Shown here piece after piece: positions 24,269 through 33,295 of a DNA stretch of 38,221 bases (the stretch's first letter is position 1; the number at the start of each line of letters is the position of its first letter). The stretch comes from Candidatus Hermodarchaeota archaeon (GTDB taxonomy: Archaea > Asgardarchaeota > Hermodarchaeia > Hermodarchaeales > Hermodarchaeaceae): contig JAEOUH010000053.1 in assembly GCA_016839365.1 (NCBI GenBank), positions 1 to 38,221 on the forward strand, in the 5' to 3' direction. The position numbers and the translations under genes are program-made. The notes under the pieces were generated by a model. It was not told the origin of the DNA. It did no database searches and worked only from the letters and a program-made list of their open reading frames with translations.

Positions 24269-25210
24269 ATGTCGCGTCGCTTCGTCAAGCAAATGAAACT
24301 CAAAAAGGGAATATCCCTGCACGAGTTAGTTGAGCAATATCGACAGTCAGGCGTATTGGGTGCGGGGCGAGTAGCGAGAGCTACACATATTGTCCGAAAC
24401 ATCTTTACAACTCCAGAAAATGTCGTCTTCTTAGCAATGGCCGGTCCGATGGTTCCAGGAGGATTACGCGACATCATCGCCCAATTAATAAAAGCTAACC
24501 GCATCCATGCCATCGTAACCAGTGGTGCTAACATCGTTCATGACGTACTCGAAGCAATCGGAGGGCACCACGTTATGGGCGACCTGCACGCCAATGACCG
24601 CGAGTTAGCGGAACAGCAACTCGGTCGAGCGGGCGATGTCTATGTAGAAACCGAAGGCTTTACAAAATTCGAAGATGAGATTAGGTCAATTTTGAGCAGA
24701 ATTCCTGAAGAGAAGCGTAAGGAGGGCCTCTCCCCTTCAGAGCTCATCGCAACAATTGGCGAACAGGTAACGGACCCCGAATCCATCGTGCACCAGGCCT
24801 ATCTCAACAAGGTTCCCATTTTTTGCCCCGGAATATTAGACTCTATGTTGGGGTTACATATTGCCCTTTTCAGCCAGCTTCAGCCCATGAAACTCAACGG
24901 GCTAAAAGATATGGAGATCCTTTACGATCTGGTGCATGATGCAAAACGCGTAAGTGCCATTATTCTTGGTGGTGGCCTCCCGAAGCATTTCACCTTGGGA
25001 GCAAACATCCTCCGTGGAGGACTTGACAATGCTATTCAAATTACCACAGCGCGAGAGGAAGATGGAAGTTTGAGCGGAGCCAAGCTCCAAGAAGGGATAT
25101 CATGGGGAAAGGTGAAGGCAGAAGCGGAGTTTGAAACTGTAATTGGTGATGCCACAATCCTGTTTCCCCTCATAATCGGCGCCGTGTTAGAAGACTTGGA
25201 GTCTTTTTAG
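24269..25210 (+). CDS. dys: Deoxyhypusine synthase
   Basis: Transfers the aminobutyl group of spermidine to the aIF5A lysine using NAD. 313 residues from the ATG at 24269 (a TTG lies two codons earlier). Visible are TSGANIVHDV, FCPGILDSMLG, VSAIILGGGLPKHF and the active-site segment GISWGKVKAEA, where the lysine of WGK forms the enzyme intermediate. That key Lys is present, so this is an active deoxyhypusine synthase rather than an inactive paralogue. Placement right after aIF5A makes a substrate-enzyme pair. Confidence 0.95.
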   Translation: MSRRFVKQMKLKKGISLHELVEQYRQSGVLGAGRVARATHIVRNIFTTPENVVFLAMAGPMVPGGLRDIIAQLIKANRIHAIVTSGANIVHDVLEAIGGHHVMGDLHANDRELAEQQLGRAGDVYVETEGFTKFEDEIRSILSRIPEEKRKEGLSPSELIATIGEQVTDPESIVHQAYLNKVPIFCPGILDSMLGLHIALFSQLQPMKLNGLKDMEILYDLVHDAKRVSAIILGGGLPKHFTLGANILRGGLDNAIQITTAREEDGSLSGAKLQEGISWGKVKAEAEFETVIGDATILFPLIIGAVLEDLESF

Positions 25211-25268
25211 AAAGAATTAAGATGGTGTATTGGGTTATCCGCCCAGTATTCGACCATAGAAGGCAAAT

Positions 25269-26633
25269 ATGATGGTCTTAGGAAAATTAGGTTCATCACT
25301 TCACCAGGCCGTGCAGAAGCTGCTACGGTCTTCAGTAGTTGACGAGAAGTCAGTGAAAGAGCTCGTGCAAGACCTTCAACGAGCACTTCTCCAAGCCGAT
25401 GTGAATGTTCACCTCGTGATGGACCTAACGAAGCGAATTGAACAACGGGCGCTCAAAGATAAAATCGCTCCTGGTATTTCTCGCCGGGAATATGTCGTTA
25501 AGGTCGTATATGAGGAACTGACTGATATCCTCGGGCAGAAAGTCGTACCCCTCAAAGTACAACCCAACCAATCGAACATCTACCTTGTCGTCGGGATTCA
25601 AGGAAGTGGAAAGACCACTAACATAGTGAAATTAGCAAAATTACTCAAAAAAGAAGGACATACAGTTGGTGTTGTTGCAGCGGATACCTTCCGGGCCGGT
25701 GCCTATGACCAGTTGAAACAACTAGCTGACCGAGCGGAAGTTCCCTGTTTTGGAGACCCCAAGGAAAAAGATTCCATCAAGGTTGCCAAGAAAGGTGTGA
25801 AGCACTATCAAGACCAAAAAACGAAGATCATCTTGGTCGATACCGCAGGGCGCCATAAGGAAGAGACGGGCCTTATCAGAGAAATGAAGCAGATCGCCAA
25901 GGCACTCAATCCCACTGAAATTATTCTAGTCGTTGATGGTACTTTAGGCCAACAAGCCTCATCTCAGGCTGAAGCCTTTAACGCGGCAACCCCTATTGGA
26001 TCTATTATCGTTACAAAGCTTGATGGTTCAGCACGAGGCGGTGGTGCACTTTCAGCTGTTGCGGCTACTGGAGCCCCCATTAAGTACATCGGCACGGGCG
26101 AGAAAGTCAACGATATTGAGAAATTCGAACCTACAAAATTCGTTGGGCAACTCTTGGGAATGGCTGATTTCGAATCGCTTCTCAAGAAGGTACAAGATGC
26201 AGAAGCGATGCCAGACAAGGAATTGGCGAAAGCGCTTCTATCAGGTAAATTCACCCTGAAGGATATGATGGCACAAATGGAAGCCATGGGTAATGTGGGA
26301 TCAATAGGAAAAATCTTGAGCATGCTGGGTCTGGGTTACAAAGTGCCCGATGAGATGAAAGAGGTGGCCACAGAGAACTTGGAGAAATGGAAGGTCATCC
26401 TGAAATCAATGACTGAAGAAGAATTGGAAAATCCAAAGCTCATTAAAAGCTCCCGCACTGCTCGAATCGCCCGTGGCTCAGGAACCCAACAAAAAGACGT
26501 TAAAGATTTGCTCAAACAGTATCAACAGTCACGGAAATTCATTAAGACTCTTCGCAAACGACGCGGTGGTCTTCGTATTCCAGGAATGGAAGGTATGATG
26601 GGTGGTCAAAAACCTCCTCGAGGCGGTCGCTAG
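25269..26633 (+). CDS. srp54: Signal recognition particle GTPase SRP54
   Basis: Binds signal sequences and SRP RNA and delivers ribosomes to the membrane. 454 residues: N domain (VLGKLGSSLHQAVQKLL), G domain with P-loop GIQGSGKTT at 109-117, DTAGRHKEE and TKLDGSARGGGALS, then the methionine-rich M domain with LSMLGLG and the SRP RNA-binding RTARIARGSGTQQKDVKDLLKQ region. Starts ATG-ATG; GAAGG lies five to eight bases upstream, so either is possible. It is followed at once by trmY. Confidence 0.96.
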   Translation: MMVLGKLGSSLHQAVQKLLRSSVVDEKSVKELVQDLQRALLQADVNVHLVMDLTKRIEQRALKDKIAPGISRREYVVKVVYEELTDILGQKVVPLKVQPNQSNIYLVVGIQGSGKTTNIVKLAKLLKKEGHTVGVVAADTFRAGAYDQLKQLADRAEVPCFGDPKEKDSIKVAKKGVKHYQDQKTKIILVDTAGRHKEETGLIREMKQIAKALNPTEIILVVDGTLGQQASSQAEAFNAATPIGSIIVTKLDGSARGGGALSAVAATGAPIKYIGTGEKVNDIEKFEPTKFVGQLLGMADFESLLKKVQDAEAMPDKELAKALLSGKFTLKDMMAQMEAMGNVGSIGKILSMLGLGYKVPDEMKEVATENLEKWKVILKSMTEEELENPKLIKSSRTARIARGSGTQQKDVKDLLKQYQQSRKFIKTLRKRRGGLRIPGMEGMMGGQKPPRGGR

Positions 26634-27197
26634 TTGCCCCTGTTACACATTTTCCTTGAATCGCCCGCCAGTAATGAACTCACCAAAACCGAACTCGATA
26701 TTGGAATCGTAACTCACCCCTATGTAGCTATCGCTCACTGCATCCGCGCAGGATTTTGCGTCTCACACGCCCTTCGTGACTGGGTTCGGATCACCATCGG
26801 GTTTACTCAACTCGAACCTTATTCACTGACACTAGACCCCACTACAATTCGATACCTAGGCACTGACGAACGATCTATTCTCCACGTCATTCTTCGTGCT
26901 CAAGAATCCCGCCGACGCTCCAAAGTCAAGGTTCCTTATGGTGTGACCGTTCATGAAGAACCATATCAAGACCAGCTTGAAACTAGCCTTAATCAAGATG
27001 TGCTTCTCTTAATCCCAGACCAAAGGTCATCATGGCAGCCAAAGATTTCTGAATTTTCAAAATTTGCTATGTTTTGTCCACTTTCTGAGGACTGGGACCA
27101 GATTGAACAACCGCCATCAAATATTGCCTATTACCATGATTCCTTTGCCCGAGATATTGCCATTCTAGAAGTTGTTCATGCCTTAGACCGGTTGTAG
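26634..27197 (+). CDS. trmY: tRNA pseudouridine(54) N1-methyltransferase TrmY
   Basis: SPOUT methyltransferase that converts pseudouridine 54 of tRNA to m1-pseudouridine. 187 residues. Recognised by HCIRAGFCVSHALRDWVRITIGF and TIRYLGTDERSILHVILRAQ, which match TrmY, and the C-terminal ARDIAILEVVHALDRL. The N-terminus (HIFLESPASNELTKTELDIG) is more divergent than usual. The start is a TTG at 26634, directly at the srp54 stop, with GGCGG seven bases before. The downstream gene is Pus10, which makes the pseudouridine that TrmY uses, strengthening the call. Confidence 0.85.
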   Translation: MPLLHIFLESPASNELTKTELDIGIVTHPYVAIAHCIRAGFCVSHALRDWVRITIGFTQLEPYSLTLDPTTIRYLGTDERSILHVILRAQESRRRSKVKVPYGVTVHEEPYQDQLETSLNQDVLLLIPDQRSSWQPKISEFSKFAMFCPLSEDWDQIEQPPSNIAYYHDSFARDIAILEVVHALDRL

Positions 27198-27245
27198 ATC
27201 GTTATGCAGAAAGACTGAAAAAGTGGCAAAGTCGTCCTTGGCTTA

Positions 27246-28601
27246 ATGACGTTGGGAAATATGGTGAATAAGGCTCAACGGATTCTTCGTCTCTTCACCA
27301 TTGATGACTGGTGTCTAGGTAGACAGTTTGCCATGCAAGGATATGGGCTGACAAACAAAGATCGAGGAATTGCGTTAAAGACCCTGCTGCTGATGGCTGG
27401 AACAGAAGCCTATCAGCGTAATCCCCAGCGAGGCATTACCCTTCTTCGTCGCCTGGCAGAAAATGGGCAATTTCATCCTGCAAGAGAGTTCCTCGAAAAG
27501 GAAGGAATAACTGAGCTGCAGTCAAGTCGGAAGTGCGATATTTGTAATGGTGTCATGGATCAACTCCCTCAAGCAGCGAAAGCCATGATTCAAGCGCTTA
27601 AAGGCTGGGAAGCAACCTCCCTTCTTATCGGAACCAAAGTCGATCCAACTATAATGGAAAAGGAGGAACAACTGCGAAGTGAGCTACAAATTGACACCGG
27701 AGAACCCATTAAGGCAGAACTAAACCGAGAGATCGGAAAACTCGTCACTGCTAAACTCAATCTGGACGTCGATTTTGATGCCCCCGATATTGTAGGGGTT
27801 ATTCAAATCCCTGGATTTATTGTTGAGCTGGAAGTCCATTCTTTATTCATCTTCGGACGCTATCGGAAACTGGTTCGTGGAATACCACAGACTCGATGGC
27901 CCTGCCGCGAATGCCGTGGAAAAGGTTGCCCACGGTGTAATCAGACTGGAAAAATGTATACTGAGTCAGTGGAAGAGCTCATCGCCCCTACAATTCTCGA
28001 ATATACAGGAGGAAAGGATGTCAAATTCCATGGTGCAGGACGTGAGGATATTGATGCACGAATGCTGGGCACAGGCCGACCCTTTGTCATTGAAGTGCTC
28101 TCTCCCCACACACGTACAATTCCCCTTATTCAAGTTGCGAATCGCATTAACAACTCAACCGATGGCAAGGTGGAGGTGAGTGATCTTCGTTTTGCAAATA
28201 AGGAAGTGGTGCAACGAATTAAAAGCACCGCTACGTCGTCCAAAAAGGTTTATAAGGCAATTGTGCATGTTGACGAGCCCATTGCCCAAAATTCGCTGAA
28301 AACCCTTCACGAGCTGCCGTTACCGCTAGAGGTGCATCAACGAACACCTCAACGAGTCAGCCACCGACGGTCAGACCGTATACGGAAAAAACGTGTCGAT
28401 GCTTTAGAAGCCGTTTTCATTGACCCCAATACCTTTGAACTGACCATCCAGTGCCAAGGTGGCCTCTACGTCAAAGAATTTATATCGGGCGATGAAGGAC
28501 GCACTGTACCAAGTATCACCAAAATCTTGGGCACACCTGCTGCATGTACACAACTCGATGTGATAGATGTAGTAATCGCGGAGGAAAAACTACCATGGTA
28601 A
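27246..28601 (+). CDS. pus10: tRNA pseudouridine synthase Pus10
   Basis: Forms pseudouridine 54 and 55 in archaeal tRNA. 451 residues: an N-terminal THUMP-containing accessory domain (CLGRQFA, KCDIC), a Cys-rich insert CRECRGKGCPRCNQTGK, then the catalytic domain with HGAGREDIDARMLGTGRPF, the region carrying the catalytic Asp, and a C-terminal GGLYVKEFISGDEGRTVPS. The zinc site at the N-terminus normally reads C-x2-CLGR; here it is DDWCLGR, so one Cys is missing. ATG at 27246 after an in-frame stop at 27216; an ATG at 27261 is an alternative. It overlaps L21e by seven bases. Confidence 0.92.
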   Translation: MTLGNMVNKAQRILRLFTIDDWCLGRQFAMQGYGLTNKDRGIALKTLLLMAGTEAYQRNPQRGITLLRRLAENGQFHPAREFLEKEGITELQSSRKCDICNGVMDQLPQAAKAMIQALKGWEATSLLIGTKVDPTIMEKEEQLRSELQIDTGEPIKAELNREIGKLVTAKLNLDVDFDAPDIVGVIQIPGFIVELEVHSLFIFGRYRKLVRGIPQTRWPCRECRGKGCPRCNQTGKMYTESVEELIAPTILEYTGGKDVKFHGAGREDIDARMLGTGRPFVIEVLSPHTRTIPLIQVANRINNSTDGKVEVSDLRFANKEVVQRIKSTATSSKKVYKAIVHVDEPIAQNSLKTLHELPLPLEVHQRTPQRVSHRRSDRIRKKRVDALEAVFIDPNTFELTIQCQGGLYVKEFISGDEGRTVPSITKILGTPAACTQLDVIDVVIAEEKLPW

Positions 28602-28900
28602 AACGCTCCCACGGATACCGCGTAAGTACCCGTAAACTAATGACCAAAAAAGTTCGCCAACGGGGTATGCCTAGCCTAGGCAAGCTCCTGCACACGTATA
28701 ATGAAGGCGATCGTGTTGATATCATCATTGATTCGGCAATCCATGGTGGTCAACCCCACCGACGTTTTCATGGTCGCGTGGGAATAATTCAGAGACGTCG
28801 TGGCCAAGCCTACGAAGTTGAAACCACGTTAGGAAAGAAAACGAAGTTACTCATAATTCGTCCTGAACATCTCCGCCCCAGTGGGAGCCAAACAGAATAA
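28595..28900 (+). CDS. rpl21e: Large subunit ribosomal protein eL21 (L21e)
   Basis: 101-residue ribosomal protein: VKRSHGYRVSTRKLMTKK, GMPSLGKLLHTYNEGDRVDI and GGQPHRRFHGRVGIIQRRRG are family blocks. An upstream in-frame ATG (28544) lies inside pus10; GGAGG ten bases before the ATG at 28595 decides the start. It is followed after 18 bases by rpoF, a widely conserved archaeal pair. Confidence 0.96.
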   Translation: MVKRSHGYRVSTRKLMTKKVRQRGMPSLGKLLHTYNEGDRVDIIIDSAIHGGQPHRRFHGRVGIIQRRRGQAYEVETTLGKKTKLLIIRPEHLRPSGSQTE

Positions 28901-28918
28901 TCAGGGAAGGGAGCAATT

Positions 28919-29278
28919 ATGGCAAAGGAAATTATTGAATCACAGCCGCTTACTCTTGCAGAGGTTAAGTCAACCCTAGCTAAGCGTGGTAAGAAAGCGG
29001 AGCTAAGTTATATTCAAAGGGTAACTTTGGACCATACTGTGAAGTTCTCATCACTTTCACCGCGTACTGCAAAAACACTAGTCAAAAAGCTGGTGAAAAA
29101 TTACGAGATGGAAGAAACCTTAGCTATTCAAATCGTTGATATCGCTCCAACCACAACAGATGAACTCGCTTCTTTTCTCGCTCGATCTCCCCGCACTTAC
29201 ACACCTGATGAAACAGCTGACATTTTAGAGCTTCTTGTATCGTCGATGAAGAAGGAGGCAGCAAAGAAAAAGAAGTAA
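28919..29278 (+). CDS. rpoF: DNA-directed RNA polymerase subunit F (Rpo4)
   Basis: Rpb4 homologue that, with subunit E, forms the polymerase stalk. 119 residues: LTLAEVKSTLAKRGKKAELSYIQRVTLDHTVKFSSL, then a helical HRDC-like domain with DIAPTTTDELASFLARSPRTYTPDETADILELL and a lysine-rich tail. ATG at 28919 with GGGAG upstream. Its standard neighbours are L21e before and a DUF655 gene after, as here. Confidence 0.94.
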   Translation: MAKEIIESQPLTLAEVKSTLAKRGKKAELSYIQRVTLDHTVKFSSLSPRTAKTLVKKLVKNYEMEETLAIQIVDIAPTTTDELASFLARSPRTYTPDETADILELLVSSMKKEAAKKKK

Positions 29279-29349
29279 TCCCCTAAAGGAAACGGGAAGA
29301 GAGATAAACCCGCTGCACCTTCAGTAAACTACTTTCATGAGGGCAAACT

Positions 29350-29949
29350 ATGACATCACGTCCACCCACGAAAAAGTTTGAGGAATATGCATACGTCCTA
29401 GATCATTTGCCACGTGGGTACCCCGAAGACACCCGGCCTATTTTCAAAAAGGATCCCATCGTTCAAGCCGTCGGTGACACCTACTTCACCCTCTTAGAGC
29501 TAGTCCCTCGAAAAGGAGCACGATTCAGCCCTCAAGAACCCATATTCATTGGACGTGACCGACGAGACAAAATCGACCATGTTAAACGACGGATCACCTT
29601 TGACATTCTAACCGCCACCGCGCGAAGTGAATTACCCTTCATAATTGAAAAGCTCGTTGAAAAATCTGAACCCCGGTTTGTTGACTTTTTCAATAATGCC
29701 CGACCGCTAACAACCCGGATGCATAGTCTCGAGCTGCTTCCCGGTATCGGAAAGAAACTAATGTGGGACATCCTTGAGGAGCGCCGAAAGGCCCCCTTCA
29801 CCAGCTTCCAAGATATCGCTGAGAGAACTCAGATTCGTGCCCCCAAAGAAATCATCGTAAAACGAATTCTCATAGAACTCGGTGCCGAAGACAAGTATAA
29901 CCTGTTCACCCGCAAACCCATTGTAGAAAAGGAACAAGATCGAAGCTAA
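29350..29949 (+). CDS. DUF655 family nucleic-acid-binding protein
   Basis: 199 residues of the archaeal DUF655 family. The N-terminal half looks like an OB-like beta domain (YAYVLDHLPRGYP, AVGDTYFTLLELVPRKG, FIGRDRRDKIDHVKRRITF). The C-terminal half has a helix-hairpin-helix, LELLPGIGKKLMWDILEERR, and a second helix pair with FTSFQDIAERT. It is nearly always found between rpoF and the KsgA/Dim1 gene, as here, and a nucleic-acid role is expected, but no activity is established from the sequence. ATG at 29350. Confidence 0.9.
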   Translation: MTSRPPTKKFEEYAYVLDHLPRGYPEDTRPIFKKDPIVQAVGDTYFTLLELVPRKGARFSPQEPIFIGRDRRDKIDHVKRRITFDILTATARSELPFIIEKLVEKSEPRFVDFFNNARPLTTRMHSLELLPGIGKKLMWDILEERRKAPFTSFQDIAERTQIRAPKEIIVKRILIELGAEDKYNLFTRKPIVEKEQDRS

Positions 29950-29964
29950 AACGGAGCCCTCAAA

Positions 29965-30789
29965 ATGACCCCGGGATCTCTTCTCACCCGGACTAAACAA
30001 TGGCTCAGAAGAAATGATATCCGCATCTCCAAACAGCTTGGTCAACATTTCCTCGTGGACGAACAAGTACTCGAACGAATAATCAAATATTCTGACCTCT
30101 CCCAAGACGAACAAGTCCTAGAAATCGGAACGGGGAATGGTTTGCTAACTCAAGCCCTTGCTGAACACGTTCAGCAAGTTTTCACAATCGAAAAAGACAT
30201 AAAATTGTATCAAGTCCTATCAAACGAACTTGGCTCAATAAAGCAGATTACACTGATTCAGGGCGACGCTACCAAAATTGAGTGGCCCCAAACTGACAAA
30301 CTAGTAGCTAATCTTCCCTATTCAATATCTTCTCCTGTGCTATTCCGTATTTTCGAATCCAAGATCCCTTCGGCTATCCTTATGCTACAAAAAGAGTTTG
30401 GGGAGAGACTTACTGCTCAACCCAACACAAAGCAGTATGGACGATTAACAGTGATGGCAGCATACCACTCGATGGTAGAGCTATTAGAGGTGGTCGAACC
30501 TGAGGCCTTCTACCCTCCTCCGGCAGTGTCATCAGCCCTTGTTCGAGTTATCAGAAAGGACCACCCTAAATTCCTAGTTAAAGATCAGATTTTGTTTGGA
30601 CAACTGGTTATTGCACTTTTCAACCAACGCAGGAAAAAAATCCGAACCCCATTGAAGGCGTTTTTGGGGGAGGATGAGTTTCAACAGCTCCAGGATGAAA
30701 TTGCCTGGTTGGACCAACGCGTTGAGACCTTGAACCCAGAACAGCTGGCTGAAATTGCGAACATCATCTATGAGGAAAGAAGCACATGA
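29965..30789 (+). CDS. ksgA: 16S rRNA dimethyladenosine transferase KsgA/Dim1
   Basis: Dimethylates two adjacent adenosines near the 3' end of 16S rRNA during small-subunit maturation. 274 residues: KQLGQHFLVDEQVL, the SAM motif VLEIGTGNGLLTQ, VFTIEKD, and the catalytic NLPYSISSPV. The tail LFNQRRKKIRTPLK and the C-terminal helical domain are typical. ATG at 29965; the stop overlaps hemK2 by four bases (ATGA). Confidence 0.96.
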   Translation: MTPGSLLTRTKQWLRRNDIRISKQLGQHFLVDEQVLERIIKYSDLSQDEQVLEIGTGNGLLTQALAEHVQQVFTIEKDIKLYQVLSNELGSIKQITLIQGDATKIEWPQTDKLVANLPYSISSPVLFRIFESKIPSAILMLQKEFGERLTAQPNTKQYGRLTVMAAYHSMVELLEVVEPEAFYPPPAVSSALVRVIRKDHPKFLVKDQILFGQLVIALFNQRRKKIRTPLKAFLGEDEFQQLQDEIAWLDQRVETLNPEQLAEIANIIYEERST

Positions 30790-31391
30790 CCCCCTCAGTG
30801 GCGTTTTATGAAGATATCTGGGTCGTTGTAGATGACGGCGTCTATGAACCTGCTGATGACACCTTCATGCTCTGTGCAAACCTTGAGATTGCACCTGGTG
30901 AAACCGTACTTGAAATTGGGACAGGCTGTGGGCTAGTCGCCATAGTAGCAGCAAAAGCAGGGGCCAAGGTCGTCGCCACTGATCAATCAGCTGCTGCAGT
31001 TCAAAACGCAAGGAAGAACGTAACGCTTCATGGATGTGGATCTCGAATTGAAATTCGGCAAGGAGATCTCTTCGACCCCATCAATACCAAGGAAACATTT
31101 ACCTTGGTTTTGATTAATCCCCCGTACCTTCCTGGTACCAAGGAAGACCCGGCATTTGATCCTGCTTGGTCAGGAGGAATCAAGGGATATGAGCTTACTG
31201 AAAGATTCCTCGATCAGTGTGTCCAATACCTTGACCCGAACGGCCGGCTCCTTTTGGTTCAGTCTTCTCTGACTGATCCCGAACACATCCAGCTTAGACT
31301 TGAGCGGCTTTTTCGCATGGTAAAAGTGAAAGACGAGAAAGCATTCTTCTTTGAGCGCTTATTAATATTTGAAGCCCAAGACCCCAAATAA
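30786..31391 (+). CDS. HemK2/Mtq2-like class I methyltransferase
   Basis: 201-residue SAM-dependent methyltransferase. The motif EPADDTFML near the start, VLEIGTGCGLVAI (SAM binding) and NPPYLPG (glutamine N-methyltransferase motif) place it with the HemK2/Mtq2 class, which methylates the GGQ glutamine of the release factor aRF1 in partner with Trm112. No trm112 gene is seen here. It overlaps ksgA by four bases and is followed by the GTPase gene. Confidence 0.9.
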   Translation: MTPSVAFYEDIWVVVDDGVYEPADDTFMLCANLEIAPGETVLEIGTGCGLVAIVAAKAGAKVVATDQSAAAVQNARKNVTLHGCGSRIEIRQGDLFDPINTKETFTLVLINPPYLPGTKEDPAFDPAWSGGIKGYELTERFLDQCVQYLDPNGRLLLVQSSLTDPEHIQLRLERLFRMVKVKDEKAFFFERLLIFEAQDPK

Positions 31392-31438
31392 AGCCCATTA
31401 TTGATAAAATTTTAGAGTTAGTCTCTGCTGAATGGGAT

Positions 31439-32617
31439 GTGTGGAGCCCCATGCCCGTTAACTTGACCGCTGAAGCTCAAGCTGCGAAAATTGCTTATGA
31501 ACAGGCATCAGGCCTGGATGAGCGGATCGAGAAGCTTGAGAAGTTCATTTCACTTATTCCAAAACACAAATCGTCAGAGAAGATGGTTGCCCACTACAGG
31601 CATCGATTGACTGTATTACGGCAAGAAAAGGAAGACGTACGAGCGCGCCGAAAAATGGCGACCGGAGGACCGACTTACTCGCTAGCAAAGGAGGGAGCTG
31701 GACAAGTTATCCTGGTCGGTGTCACTAATTCGGGAAAAAGCGCCCTTCTAAACCGATTAACGGGAGCTAAGGCCAAGGTTGGTGATTACGAGTTCACCAC
31801 CCAACTTCCTGAACCAGGTATTTTGAAGTACGGAGGCGCAGACATCCAGATAATCGATATGCCCTCGCTGTTCGAAGGTGCTATTGACAGTAGCATCGGA
31901 AGGCAAATCCTGGGAGGGATACGCAACGCGGATCTCATCGTCTTAGTCATCGATCTTACCCGACCCCCGAAGCCCCAACTCGAGTTTCTTTTATCAATTT
32001 TAGAAGAGTCACGAATTAAACTCAACAAGCCCCCACCTCCAATTCGGTTCACCAAAACCGGGAGTGGAGGAACTAACATCGTTGGTGTTACTAACTTTCA
32101 AGGGGATCCGGAGCTAATCCGCCAATTAATGCGTCGTCGACGAATTCATAATTTCTCAATTCAATTCCGTGGTCCCGCAACCTTGGAAGATTTAATAGAA
32201 GTCATTGATAGCCGAACAACGTATGTTCCTTCAATCATTATAGCGACTAAAGGTGATTCACCTAGCAGTTCAACAAATTTTGGTGAATTACACAGGGAAT
32301 ATGGTGAGGTTTTTCCCATGTTTCCGGTTTCAGTGGAGAAGGATATAGGTATTAAAAACGCAGCAGATGGGATTTTCAAAGGGCTAAAGGTACTCCGCAT
32401 TTTTACACGAAAAAGCACAGGAGAAATTGGTGAAAAACCACTTATTTTACCCTTGGAGTCGAATGTCGAAGATCTCGCCAAACGCCTTCACAGTGAGTTT
32501 CATAAAAACTTCCGGTATGCCATCGTTTACCGGTTAAGTACTGGGCAAATGCGTAAGAAAGTCGGATTCTCCTTTGTGCTAGAAGATCAAGATGTCGTCC
32601 AAATCTTTACCTTCTAG
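31439..32617 (+). CDS. Obg/DRG-like GTPase with TGS domain
   Basis: About 392 residues: a helical N-terminal region, the G domain with P-loop GVTNSGKS, G4 motif TKGD and SVEKD, and a C-terminal TGS domain (YRLSTGQMRKKVGFSFVLEDQDVVQIF). It resembles DRG/Rbg ribosome-linked GTPases, but the G3 motif reads DMPSLFEGA where DRG has DLPGIIEGA, so the DxxG glycine is Ser. The start is uncertain: GTG at 31439 or ATG at 31451. The frame is open upstream to an ATA overlapping the hemK2 stop, which may be part of the gene or chance. Confidence 0.88.
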   Translation: MWSPMPVNLTAEAQAAKIAYEQASGLDERIEKLEKFISLIPKHKSSEKMVAHYRHRLTVLRQEKEDVRARRKMATGGPTYSLAKEGAGQVILVGVTNSGKSALLNRLTGAKAKVGDYEFTTQLPEPGILKYGGADIQIIDMPSLFEGAIDSSIGRQILGGIRNADLIVLVIDLTRPPKPQLEFLLSILEESRIKLNKPPPPIRFTKTGSGGTNIVGVTNFQGDPELIRQLMRRRRIHNFSIQFRGPATLEDLIEVIDSRTTYVPSIIIATKGDSPSSSTNFGELHREYGEVFPMFPVSVEKDIGIKNAADGIFKGLKVLRIFTRKSTGEIGEKPLILPLESNVEDLAKRLHSEFHKNFRYAIVYRLSTGQMRKKVGFSFVLEDQDVVQIFTF

Positions 32618-32703
32618 TATTGATTGCAGCCTGTTAGCACGTAAGATTAATAAGACGGCAAGATTTGCCATACTTCCTGCCCTCTCTCTTGAGGTGAATC
32701 ATT

Positions 32704-33240
32704 ATGCCTATCAGACCAGGAAAATGCTATAGACTAATCAAACGACCGCCATACACTCGGAAAGAGTACATCAAGCGAATACCAGGAAACAAAGTGGTGC
32801 TGTGGCGTATGGGTAAGAAACGAAGCCGTAACTTTGAATTAACATTGAGCTTGCTAGCGGATGAAGCAGTTCAAATTCGGCATAGTGCACTTGAGGCAAT
32901 GCGTATTGCAGCCAATCGTCACCTCACACGAATTTTAGGACCCGAGGGGTACTTCTTATGGGTTCGCACCTATCCGCATCAAATTCTTCGAGAGAAGAAG
33001 ATGATGGCCTTTGCTGGTGCTGACCGGATCCAAGAAGGAATGCGCCGATCTTTTGGTAAGCCCTTTTCGTTAGCTGCACGAGTAAAACCAGGCCAACCTG
33101 TGTTGACCTTAGAAGTCGATTACAAGAACCTGAAAGCCGCGAAGGATGCCCTCCGTCGGGCAGCAATGAAGCTTCCGACACCTTGTACCATAAATCTTGA
33201 TGAAGCTCCAGAAGAGCTGCGTAAAAAAATCGGTTTCTAG
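32704..33240 (+). CDS. rpl10e: Large subunit ribosomal protein uL16 (L10e)
   Basis: 178-residue ribosomal protein beside the peptidyl transferase centre. RPGKCYRLIKRPPYTRKEYIKRIPG, AANRHL and FLWVRTYPHQILREKKMMAFAGADRIQEGMRRSFG are diagnostic. ATG at 32704 with GAGGTGA seven to eight bases before. It is a single-gene unit preceded by an 86-base spacer and faces the convergent enolase gene after 55 bases. Confidence 0.97.
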   Translation: MPIRPGKCYRLIKRPPYTRKEYIKRIPGNKVVLWRMGKKRSRNFELTLSLLADEAVQIRHSALEAMRIAANRHLTRILGPEGYFLWVRTYPHQILREKKMMAFAGADRIQEGMRRSFGKPFSLAARVKPGQPVLTLEVDYKNLKAAKDALRRAAMKLPTPCTINLDEAPEELRKKIGF

Positions 33241-33295
33241 CAAAGTCACTCTCTATCTCAGAAAATAAAATGAGTAGTGCGAACAGGCGTAGTTG

